Assembly (NCBI GenBank): GCA_001179505.1 | Contig: CDMY01000543.1 | Span: 1 to 54,996, forward strand | Direction of reading: 5' to 3' | From: Vitrella brassicaformis | Taxonomy: Eukaryota > Sar > Vitrellaceae | Length of the DNA stretch: 54,996 bases | Shown here: positions 45,801 through 54,996 of the stretch, piece after piece | How positions within the stretch are numbered: the first letter of the stretch is position 1 | How the letters are laid out: each line of letters opens with the position of its first letter | Position numbers and translations under genes: made by a program | The notes under the pieces: generated by a model | What the model was told of the DNA's origin: nothing | The model's input: the letters and a program-made list of their open reading frames with translations, nothing else | The model's database searches: none

Positions 45801-46626
45801 TCGCCAGTGACTTCGCCGGCCGCATGTGTGCCGCCACGCCCATGAGTGTGGTCGACCCCCCGTATGCTCCCCGACGGCTGAAGGCGCCACTGATGGCTGC
45901 GATGGAGAGACACGGCCTGGCGATGGAGCCCATGATGCGGCTGCATGGCGACGGGCCGGGCATCCCCAGTCCCTCTGTGATCGCATCCGCCGCTCAGCTG
46001 GTGGCTGTATTACGGAAGACGGGCAAAGACATTACAGGCATCCAACTGCTCTACAAGTAAGAGAGACACGAAAGATGCATCTGTCGGGTGCTGCGTGTAA
46101 TCCTCTCTTGTTGTTTTCGTCCTATGTCTGGTGTGGTGGCAGAGCGAGTGTGCACGGGTTTGCGTACACCGACATGCTCAGTCGCGTGGGTGATGCGAGC
46201 GGTCTCCTCTTCCTCACCCGCATGAATGCCTTCATTCATGGGTGCTTCATCAATGCCGATCTCCGTCCGCCACCGTCAGTTTCATCTTCAGCCGCCTTCA
46301 AGCAGTATCCGGCGGAAGTCCTGATCTTCAAAGCATCCGGCCATTCACAGCCCACCTTCCAGACATCTTCAGTGACGTCGAAGTGGGTCACTCTGTCGCG
46401 AGCAGATAACCATCCCCATGGCGTGGAGGCCAAACTGACTGTGGGCAAGGATGCGAGCGATCCATGTATACCGGAGTGGCTGGGGCTGTGGGCACCGGAC
46501 ACGCTGGGCTGGTCGGCATCGGAGGGATGCGTCGTGCGAGTGAGCTGGGAGAGGGGGGTGGGAGATGGTGAGGAAGACATCAATGCAATTCTTGCCGATG
46601 AGATAGAGGTGTTTCTCTACAAGTGA
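42875..46626 (+). CDS. Family copy B: large TLDc-tailed protein, intact
   Basis: Best-preserved member. Exons 42875-43108, 43179-44033, 44106-45237, 45326-45546, 45614-46056 and 46143-46626 (TGA) are all in phase and give 1,122 residues. Order: a basic N-terminus; AIRLQGWSGLRL; a conserved block PRELQVGVYAFVNPVWCLKP to GWCLGIVIGLVEGHVKGRQA; LPALTDVIGV; a block beginning KSLVERGCSKSLDLL; a region with degenerate leucine-rich-like segments (HLESLELMEM, MPSLGTLTMSGG, LPHINSLLMYLDG); VDPGAFILSSIWSVLEIESI; the VDPPYAPRRLKAPLMAAMER module; and a TLDc-like tail (VHGFAYTDMLSRVGDASGLL, LGLWAPDTLGWSASEGC, ILADEIEVFLYK). An upstream exon ending at about 42801 could join in phase to the ATG, so the true N-terminus may be longer. 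Function unknown; the TLDc assignment is by pattern and by kinship with the clearer domain at 21-23 kb. Confidence 0.85.
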
Positions 46627-46706
46627 GGAAGACAGCGACAGTGGGTCTGCCATTTTCTCTATGTAAAACTTCTCCTCCTTTCCGTTTCTTAAGTGACTTG
46701 TTGCAA

Positions 46707-46959
46707 GGCGTCTGAGCATGGACATCGTACCTTTCCGTCATCCTTGACGCCGACGCACGTCATTGTCAAGCAAGCCATCAATACGGCGGTAGGTGCTCAG
46801 CTTGTGGTCGGCGGGCACGGGATGGACAGACTGTGGCTCTGGGAATCTGCGGTGGAAGGGCTATGTCTGGTGCGAGTCGGATGGGCTTTCTGGGAGGGGA
46901 GGCTTGAGTCGCTGTTTGCCGATGAGATGGAAGTGCTACACTTGCAGACAGAGGCGTGA
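46707..46959 (+). pseudogene. Relic TLDc terminal exon downstream of copy B
   Basis: An 80-bp gap after copy B's stop leads to a fragment of another family tail. It begins like the last exon of copy C (GGCGTCTGAGCA, encoding ASEHG), lacks most of the first half of the domain, and then matches the second half: AVGAQLVVGG, LWLWESAVEG, RVGWAFWEGRLESLFADEME and LQTEA before TGA. The splice acceptor that precedes this exon in copy C (CAG) reads CAA here (46704-46706). The closest match by eye is the tail of copy D (AVGPQLVVGRQG, RVGWAAWEGRVETMLADEVE). Confidence 0.8.
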
Positions 46960-47283
46960 ATGGGGCGGGGCGATGTTACACTTGTTGCATTGTGTGGTCC
47001 GGTGAAGCGTGACAGTGAAGGGTGGGGTCGAGTCTCATATCTTTCGTGGGTTCAGGAGGACAGCTTTGTTTGTACGGTCTGGATGTACGGATGACATAAC
47101 TTCTCGCTCACACCAATGACTATCAAAAACAGTGCACGAAACCTGAATGGCCCTCAGGAACATTCAAATTGCATCCACTGTCGATGAGACATCACTCGTG
47201 CCCTCGACGATAGCGTCCTTCCTTGTTCGGAATGGATGTGTCTCCAGATTGCATCACATCACATCCACGCCACTGCCCCCCCT
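46960..47283. other. Spacer between the relic and copy C, with duplicated 3' flank
   Basis: No gene. The last 170 bp (about 47110-47283) are similar to the sequence downstream of copy D (about 51545-51676): both contain cctcag(g/a)a/gcattcaaa, then cgtgccctcga, then gcatcacctc(g/c)a(t/c)ctcatcggcaagca at the coding edge. This is a remnant of the duplication that gave rise to C and D. Confidence 0.6.
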
Positions 47284-50200
47284 TCACGGTCCTGTCTGCA
47301 GACGCATCACCTCGATCTCATCGGCAAGCATTGATTCCGTCCGCCTCCCCCACATGACCTGCACCTGGCACCGCTCTGGAACCAACCCCTGTGCCGGCGC
47401 TGGATCAGGCGCCCACAGCCCCAGCCCTTCTTCGATGCGCGCCCCGCGTGTGACCGGCGGCCCCACCAATAGCTTGGTCTCGGTCAATATGGTCGGTCGT
47501 GAGACCGTGACATACTGCAACGTGAGGGATGCGGATTGGAAGACGGGCTGTGAGGGACCGGAGGCCTTGAAGACGAGGGCGCCTACCGAATACTGGTTGA
47601 AGGTGGGCGCATCTGGCAGCTGGGGGGGCGGTAGCAGGCTGCCGCTGATGAAGCAGCCGTTAACGGAGCCATTCGCCGCTCGGATAAGGATCAGCAAGCG
47701 GCCCGCATCGTCCACATGATTGAGCATGTCGGCGAACCCATAACCGTGCTCAGACGCCCTGCAGGAAATGAAAAGAATATGGCAGACCCACAGTTGGTGT
47801 ATCTTTTACTTGTAGAGCAGTTGGGTGCCTGTAATGTCTTTGCCCGTCGTCTGCAGTATGGCCATCAGCTGAGCGGCGGATGTGATCACAGAGGGACTGG
47901 GGATGCACGGCCCATCACCATACAGCTTGAGCATAGGCTCCATCGCCAGACCGTGTCGCTGCATGGCCGCCATGAGTGGTGCCTTCAGCCGTCGAGGAGC
48001 ATACGGGGGGTCGACGACAGTCATGAGGGCAGCAGCACTCATGCGGCCGGCGAAGTCGCTGGCAAGCGCCTCGACTGCAGTGTTGCTGTCGAGTGAGGGA
48101 AAGTACCGATTGAGCATTGAGGACAGCCGCTTGAGGGTCAACCCCTTCGGCATCGTATGTTGTTGATTTGCCTCCAGCACGGCTTTGAGAGTGTCGGCGG
48201 CCGAGGAGTGCGCGAACACGGCCTTGCGCATCTGGATCATCAAACTGAAACACGAAAAGGAGAGGAATGGTCTGCCGTAGGTCGATTCGGATCTCTCTCT
48301 CTCTCTCCTTACTGCCTGAATGTCGTCAGTCGTCAGAACAAAGCGCTTTTCGGCAGCCATCACTGTACCAAGGGTCTGGCCGAATCGGCGCTCCATGGCC
48401 ATCTGGACGCCACGCAGGTGAGATGAGACATCGGGGCTATCGGGCAGGACCACTGTCAGGGCGTTCGCATCCATTTCGAGCAGCGACCAGATGGACGACA
48501 GAATGAAGATGCCAGCGTCAGCAACGTTGGCAGACGGCACTGAACGGGGGCAGACATGGAGACACAGAGACACGTATAACAGAGTAATGCGGCATGATGA
48601 GGGCATTGTGTTGCTTACCGTCTAGATGGACAAGTACGCTGCGGATGCTGGGCATTCGGTCCTTCCAATCGCCCAATGTGATCCCTTCCCTCTCGTCCTC
48701 GGCCTTGATGAACTCATGGCGGCCCTCAGATGTGAAGCCCAGACACAGCCGGTTGGGCACCCCGGGGCCTGCGTTGACGAGCGCCTCGCGCACTTGCCCC
48801 TCATCCCCGTACACAATCAGCATCTCCAGCATCGGCATGTGGGGTCTCATGGTGGCGACAAGCCGCATGGCAAGCTCCCCCTTGACAAGTAGCGTCTTAA
48901 CCCGTTGACCCTTCAGCTTGACGGGCAGCTGACTGGCCTGCCGTCCATCGTCTGGCATGAAAGACTCCAGAGTCACCTCTCGGGGCATCTTGAACTCATT
49001 GATGCGATCGAGCAGGCCAAGCACGTCAGTCCCGGTCATGTGCATCAGCCGCAGCTTCTCGAGGCGCGCTCCTTTTCCCACCACCGCCTTGGCCACACCC
49101 AATCCAATACGGCTCTTCACTGTGAGGTTTTTCACGAGGTTGAGTCCCTCAGGCTTGAAGGCGTTCAGTTCCGGGGGCTCAGGGGGCCTGGCGTCGGCTG
49201 GCGGGGCCCAGCCATCGGCACACTCGATGGATATGCTGAATCCCGTTGAATGTCTGTCGGTAGAGTTGGCTCGCGTGGACGATGAAGGCCGCCCAAGCCA
49301 TTCGAGGACCAGCTCGTTCATTCTGGCCTTGTCGCTGTCATCGGATGCTCCCTGCGATCGGTCCAGTTGGTCGGGTGTGATCGTCCACACGTAGTGGCAT
49401 GTCGGACTCCATTGGACGTCGCCGGCGCTCTTGGTAAAGGGACTGAAGTTTATGGGGAGGCTCTCTGACTCAACTCGCAGATTGTACATCTGCAGCGCAG
49501 CATTGAGGAGGTGGAGGCTGCAGGCGGGCAGCTTGCCGAAGTCGAAGAGAGTGTAAGCCAGCAGCTTGTTCAGGGACATGGTGAGAGGGATGTCTCGGTC
49601 TTCGGCGGACGATGAGTGGACAGTAAAGTGCAATGTAGCCAGTGGCGAGCAGATGGCGTCGACAAATTTAGCCAGGACCTTGAATGTCGCGTAATCGTTG
49701 AGGAGAGTCGAATGGCAGTCGCTTCGATGCACCTCTATTGACAGGAGGTTGAGAGACTTCCAGCAGCCTCGATCAATCAAACACTTCTGGAATCAGAACA
49801 CAATCGAGGCAAAGGATGGCAATGTCGTGGCCCCTACCCCCCGCTTTCTGTGTCCTTCCATTCTGTGGCACCTGCAAATCACGGATGCCATCTCTGATCT
49901 CAGTCACTTCGATGCCGTAGAGCTTGATGGAGCTGACCATCCGAAGCTTTGCGAGAGGGCTGCAGTGCAATCCAGCTGCCCCGCGCTGCTCCAGAGGGAT
50001 GCAATCCAGCAGCTCAGCCATCTGGGGTGGCGTTAGGCTGGGCACTCTCATTTTGACAAGGCACCTCGTTGTGGTGATGAATGGCTTAACGTGCTCCATC
50101 TCGACCGTGCATTCATCTCTCACGCGCTGGAGGGCTGGGATGGCCCATCCCCGCCCATCAATCATAGAGCGAGGGTTGACGCCTTTGTGGTTGACACCTT

Positions 50201-50998
50201 TGACTTCCGTGAGGGCCGGCAAGTTGATGGATTGCAAAGGGTCGACAGCAGGAGGCTCAGACCTGATCTTATCAAGGCGCCGGATCTCCTGTAAGCCGAT
50301 GTCCCGAACTGGCACCGGTTCGAAGGCCAGTGACTTGAGCGACCCCTCGGACATTGTGGTAAGCGGACCCTCCTTGTCTCTCGCCAGTTGGCGTCCCATC
50401 ACATGGCCCTCCACAAGTGCGACAACGATGCCACGGCACCATCCAGCTGCGGCATAATGCAAGCCAGCCTCCAACCCTTCTGCCCCATCAGGTGTCCGCG
50501 GGAAGCGGCGAATGAGACATTTGAGGTTGATCATCTGCTGGCCGAGCTCGTACGCGGTCTGCGGGGACATCGTCTCCCAGAAGGTTCTCTGCCGTGTGTG
50601 GGTGTAGTCGATGACGAGCTCGGTGTGGTGCTGCAGCACGATGCCGCTGAGTGGGGAGGGCAGGGGCGGCTTGAGGCACCATAAGGGATTGACAAACGCA
50701 TAGAGACCGACGTGCAGCTCTCGAGGCTGCACACCGAGAAATCACAGACGAAAGAATTCAACGCGGAGTGAGGCGGATCCTCCGTTCTCCGTTGTCGAGT
50801 CATGCCCTGTTCACCCGCCCCTCTTACCACTCGGAGGCCGGACCAGCCCTGCAGCCGAATGGCCTGCATGCAACAGGCAGCAAGGCCACAAACGCCTCAG
50901 GCGATCTGCTTTGGTGGCAGTGGCACTGGTGGTGGTGTTACCTTGTAGATGGCCTTTGTGGCTTCGTTGTGCGTCCTTCTTTCATCAACTGCGTCCAT
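47284..50998 (-). CDS. Family copy C: large TLDc-tailed protein, intact
   Basis: Seven exons in phase: 50998-50942, 50863-50828, 50726-49872, 49786-48619, 48539-48313, 48231-47810, 47758-47284. They give 1,079 residues. It starts MDAVDERRTHNEATKAIYK, then AIRLQGWSGLRV as its own 12-codon exon, then the conserved 855-nt exon (same length as in copy B). The 1,168-nt exon carries leucine-rich-like segments (ARLEKLRLMHM, MPMLEMLIVYGDEG). The VDPPYAPRRLKAPLMAAMQR module follows. The TLDc-like tail begins KASEHGYGFADMLNHVDDAG and ends MLADEIEVMRLQTGP. Its tail is clearly different from that of copy B, although the body is similar. Copies C and D are arranged head to tail on the minus strand, 678 bp apart. 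Confidence 0.85.
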
Positions 50999-51676
50999 CT
51001 TTCACAGTGTCACCCTGTTGAAGAGCCTCCGCATCACCACAAGTTGAACATGACAAGCAAGGAGGAAAGAAAACTGAAGAACAGCAGTAGAACAGCACTT
51101 CCCGCCCCCCGCGAGTTGATCGGCGAGAGGGGGGCGCGATCTCGTTCATTCATTCATTCCTTCATGAAGTTTCCCTCCTCTGTCGGGCTGGCGGGACTCG
51201 CGTACGCTTTCGCCGTTCCCCGAAATGCATCCAAAGCCCCCAAGCTCGCATGCAAGCCCCCACAAGGGAACCGAAGGAAGTGCTAGCTTGGCCCATATTA
51301 CGGACAAACAAACAAAGAAACACTTTGTTTCGTAAGAGCGTGCCACGCTCAGCAAGCTTCGCGAGTCCCGAATTCCCCCCTCTCCGTGAAAATGCGTCCA
51401 TGGAGAGGTCTGTGTGGAGAGGCATCCCTTCGACGTCGTCGTGTGCATCGAATGCACTCTGTCGGTGTGTGCTCGATGCAGTGCGCGCGATGCTGCACGA
51501 CAGCCATGTGAGCGACAGCCATGTGAGCGACGAACAAAACCAGCAAGCCTGATTGAACAGGCGTGTACACTGCACGAAGTCTTAGTGGTCCTCAGGGGCA
51601 TTCAAAAAATCACTCGGACGTGCCCTCGAGAACAGCGTCTCCACGTCGCATCGAATCTCAGTCCACTGCCCGCCGT
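50999..51676. other. Spacer between copies C and D
   Basis: Holds the presumed promoter of copy C on the left and the 3' flank of copy D on the right (the duplicated flank described at 46960-47283). A short repeat gtgagcgac(a/g)gccat occurs twice at about 51509-51533. No separate gene found; open stretches here have no clear start or splice partner. Confidence 0.5.
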
Positions 51677-54600
51677 TCACGCACCCTGCAACTGCATCAC
51701 CTCCACCTCATCGGCAAGCATCGTTTCCACCCGCCCTTCCCACGCAGCCCATCCGACTCGCGCCAGACACGAGGCCCCTATTAGGCCCCCTACTGCCAGC
51801 TCCCACAGGCACAGCCAGTCCGCCCCTTGCCTGCCGACCACGAGCTGAGGGCCCACTGCCCTATCGTTTGGGGCGGCGGCTTCCGCAATCACCCGCGTCG
51901 ACATCAGGGAGGACGCAAAGGCGGGCTGGGAGGATCCGGAGGCCATGAAGATAACGCCAAGCGCCGTTCGAATCTGGGGAGGGGGCCGCAGGCTGGTGTC
52001 GATGAAGAAGCCGTGTGTGTCTCCATTCGCGCGGACGAGGAACAGCAGGGGGGTCGCATGGCCAACACGACAGAGCATGTCAGTGTACGCAAAGCCGTGC
52101 ACCGTCGCCCTACATGCATACACACGAGAGGAGAACGAGAGAACAAAATCAGACGCCTCAGGGGCCAGACTATCCACTTGGTGTTTCTCTTACTTGTAGA
52201 GCGGCTGGATGCCTGTGATGTCTTTGCCCGTCTTCCGTAGTACGGCCATTAGCTGAGCGGCGGATGCGATCACAGAGGGACTGGGGATGCCCGGCCCATC
52301 GCCATGAAGCCGCATCATGGGCTCCATCGCCAGGCCGTGTCTCTCCATCGCTGCAAGGAGTGGCGCCTTCAGACACCGAGGAGCATATGGGGGGTCGATC
52401 ACAGTCATGGGCGTGGCAGCACTAATGCGGCCGGCGAAGTCACAAGCCAGTATGTCCGTCGAGGCCTCAGTAGCAAGCGCAGCAAGAGAGGGGAGGTATC
52501 CATGCAACTGGGCCGAAGGGCAGGCAGTGCTATGGGAGCAGGCAAATGCTGCCTTCCGCATCTGGGCAATGGAGACACAGAAAAGACGAACGGTATAGTT
52601 TCCTGATACCTTCCATGCCAATACGACCAAGGCCTACCGCTTGGATGTCGTTACTCGTCAAAACAAGGTACTTGCGATTCGTCATTGCCCTCACCATGCC
52701 GCCCATCTGATCCAAGATCTGATCAGGCCCGAATCGCCTCTCGACGGCCAGCTTGAGGGCATCCAGATGGGAATGTTGGGGCAGGACCACTATCAGCTCA
52801 GTGATGGACTCGATCTCAAGAAGCGACCAAATGCTCCCCAGAATGAAGGCGCCTGGATCGACAATGTGGGCCGACGGCACTGAAAACCAGCGAGACACAG
52901 AGGTGCAACTTGGTCAGCAAGTTGATTCTTCTCCATTTCTTCGCCACTTACCATCCAAGTGCATGAGTATGCTCTTGATTGAGGGCAGTTGGTCCTTCCA
53001 ATCGCCCAGTGTGATCCCTTCCCTCTCGTCCTCGGCCTTGATGAACTCATGGATGAGACGAGCGGGATTCCTAGTCAGAGACATGAAGCCGAGAGACAGC
53101 CGGTTGATCGCACCACGATCTCCGGCCATGAGCGCCTGACGCATCTCTGTCTCGCTGCCGCACACTGTGAGCATATCCAGTGATGGCATGTGCCGTTTCA
53201 GCCTTGCCACTAGTCGTATCGCCACCTCTCCCTTGGCCATGAGCTCCTTCACCCCTTGCAGCTTCTTGTTGACGATCAACGCATATGCGCTGTCCAGCTG
53301 GGCCACTTGCTGTTGAATCTCTCCATCTTGTGCCCGCAAGGAGTCAAGCTTCAGCCTCTGCGGCATCTGCACGGAGGAAATTCCCTCCAGCAGAGCCAGC
53401 ACGTCCATCGCGCCCATGTCCATCAGCACCAGGCTCTCTAAGTGCGCACCCTTTGTCAGGACCATCTTAGCCACTCCAAGCCCCATACGGTGCTTGACGA
53501 TCAGAGCCTTCACCCCCTCAAGTCCAGATGGGCTGAGTGCTCTCAGCTCCGGAGGCTCAGGTGGGATGGCATCCGCTGGCGGAGAGAAACCCTCAGCACA
53601 CTCGATGCAAAAAATGCAATCCGCATGCCCATTCCCACAGCCTCCTAATGTCAGCTCCTCCATCAGGCTGAGATCGATGGGGCCGTTCTGTGGTCTGGCA
53701 ACATGGTCTTCTGTGACCGTCCAAACATAGTGGAATGCGGAAGGTGGCGCTGGCTGCGTGTAGCTCTCAATCGAAGGACAATCGTAGGGTGGCTCAGGCC
53801 AATCCTCTTCGGGCTTCATACACAAGTTGTGATGTGTCAGCAAGGTATTGAGGATCGGCAGACCGCAGCTAGGCACCTTGCCGAATCGCGTGTATGCTAG
53901 AAGGTGGGCGAGAGGGATGTCTCCCACGTCGTCGGTAGGAAAGCCAAGAGAAAAGACGACATCGCCGGATGGCGAGCAGGTCGCGTCGATGAATGTGGCG
54001 AGGGCCTTGAACGTCGCATAGTCGTTGAGGATCAGCGAATGGCAGTCGCTGCGATCCACGATGAAACACAGGTAATCGAGCGACTTCGAGCAGCCACGAT
54101 CGACCAAACATTTCTGAAACCAGAAGACAAGCGTGGCATCGTTTCCTCTTTCCTTTTGGAGCCACCTGAAGGTCTTGTAGGCCGTCTCTGAGATCGGTCG
54201 ATGCAATCCCACAGAGTTTGATGCTAATAATCACCCGGAGGTACGCAAGAGGCCCCGGACTCCCCGGCTCCCCCGTCTCGATCCAGTGTAGCAGCCAAGC
54301 CAGCTGCGATGGCGCCATAGGAAACACCGCGTTCAGTTCGACAAGCGACCGCGTCACCAAAAGATATGGCCAAAGGTTTGTCACGTCGAATGTGCTCAAC
54401 TCAGACAAGCGCTGGAGGGCTCCCATAACCCAATTCCGGTCATCGATGATGGAGTGATCAGAGTGGTCGGCTTCGTGGATAAGTCCTACAACATCCGTGA
54501 GAGCCGGAAGATCGACAAAACGAGAAGGGGGGGCAGCAAGAGGGATGTAATTGATACGGCTAAGTCGCTCAGCCTCAGGAAGCAGAAGGTCTGGAATCAC

Positions 54601-54996
54601 CTTCCCCTCGAAGACCAATATTTGTAACGAGCCCTCACTCATCGTGGTCCCCGGACCCTCCTTCTCTCTCGCCGCCTGTCGTCCCGACACATGACCCTCC
54701 ACAAGCCCGATGACGAGCCCCAGGCACCATGTAACCACTGCGGCATGGTGGCCATCTGCCCAGTCAGCTGTACGTGGATAGCGATGGACGAGACACTTCA
54801 AGTTGATCATTTGTTTCCCGAGCTCGTACGCCGTCTGCGGGGACATCGTCTCCCAGAAGATTCTCTGCCGAGTGTTGCTATAGTCGACGACGAGCTCGGT
54901 GTGGTGCTGCAGAACGGCTCCACTGAGTGGGGAGGGCAGGGGCGGCTTGAGGCACCACACGGGATTGACAAACGCATACACACCGACCTGAAGCTC
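51677..54996 (-). CDS. Family copy D: large TLDc-tailed protein, 5' end beyond window
   Basis: Exons seen: 54996-54166 (starts ELQVGVYAFVNPVWCLKPPL; only about two codons of this exon lie beyond the edge), 54113-52952, 52879-52638, 52561-52194, 52109-51677. All are in phase, so the copy looks intact where visible. The body is closest to copy B: both share AEGF(A/S)PPADAIPPEPPEL, ALSPSGLEGVKALIVKHR and QMPQ(K/R)LKLDSLRAQDG. The VDPP module reads VIDPPYAPRCLKAPLLAAME. The TLDc-like tail (VHGFAYTDMLCRVGHATPLL ... MLADEVEVMQLQGA) is instead closest to the relic exon that lies beside copy B. The N-terminal short exons are outside the window. Stop TGA 51679-51677. Confidence 0.85.

Noticed and set aside
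48957-49394. Open frames on the plus strand across copies C and D (also around 53416-53730)
   Set aside because: They lie antisense to the well-supported 1.1-kb exons and recur in each copy only because the coding strand is conserved.

Overview
The window reads as nuclear DNA of a plastid-bearing, intron-rich protist. The best fit is an alveolate of the chromerid type, with Vitrella brassicaformis the closest candidate I can think of; this is inference, not a database match. Supporting observations: coding DNA is GC-rich; nearly every gene has several 50-100 nt GT-AG introns, often with a (GT)n run just before the CAG acceptor; genes are packed closely on both strands; TGA, TAG and TAA are all used as stops; and a plastid-type glycerol-3-phosphate acyltransferase carries a signal peptide followed by a transit-like region, as expected for a complex secondary plastid. 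I reconstructed exons by hand from splice sites and reading phase. Where I state that exon lengths sum to whole codons, I checked this by adding the exon lengths.

Layout. 1-7.6 kb: edge of an unknown minus-strand gene, a PP2C-type phosphatase with two reading-phase lesions, and the organellar GTPase TypA/BipA (minus, 15 exons). 7.8-13.8 kb: a decayed copy of a large TLDc-tailed family (minus), with a short divergent paralogue (plus) back to back. 14.2-25.5 kb: a BTB-DUSP protein (minus), a small secreted or membrane protein, a proline-rich coiled-coil protein, a BTB-TLDc protein (minus) and an EF-hand single-pass membrane protein. 27-31 kb: DNA polymerase epsilon subunit B (POLE2; 17 exons; the 300-N gap lies in one of its introns) with a 79-residue coiled-coil gene ending 25 bp upstream. 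32-42.5 kb: a secreted CxCxC protein, tRNA-dihydrouridine synthase (DUS1 type), a small secreted protein, plastid GPAT, 40S ribosomal protein S3 and a single-exon unknown. 42.9-55 kb: three more large TLDc-tailed family members (B plus; C and D minus) and one TLDc relic.

The standout is the TLDc-tailed family. Each full member has about 1,100 residues and the same exon plan: short N-terminal exons; an 837-855 nt exon; an 1,130-1,170 nt exon with leucine-rich-like segments; two middle exons including a VDPPYAPR module; and a final exon with a TLDc-like domain ending in LADE(I/V)EV. The VDPP module plus TLDc tail also occurs behind a BTB domain in the 21-23 kb gene. The copies show tandem duplication, a possible mosaic tail, a relic exon with a broken splice acceptor, and one clear pseudogene. 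This looks like a rapidly evolving lineage-specific family of unknown function.

Housekeeping genes (POLE2, RPS3, DUS1, TypA, GPAT) are interspersed with the lineage-specific ones. There is no operon logic. Several neighbours are divergent and share 280-410 bp intergenic regions, two of which carry the same 23-bp element.
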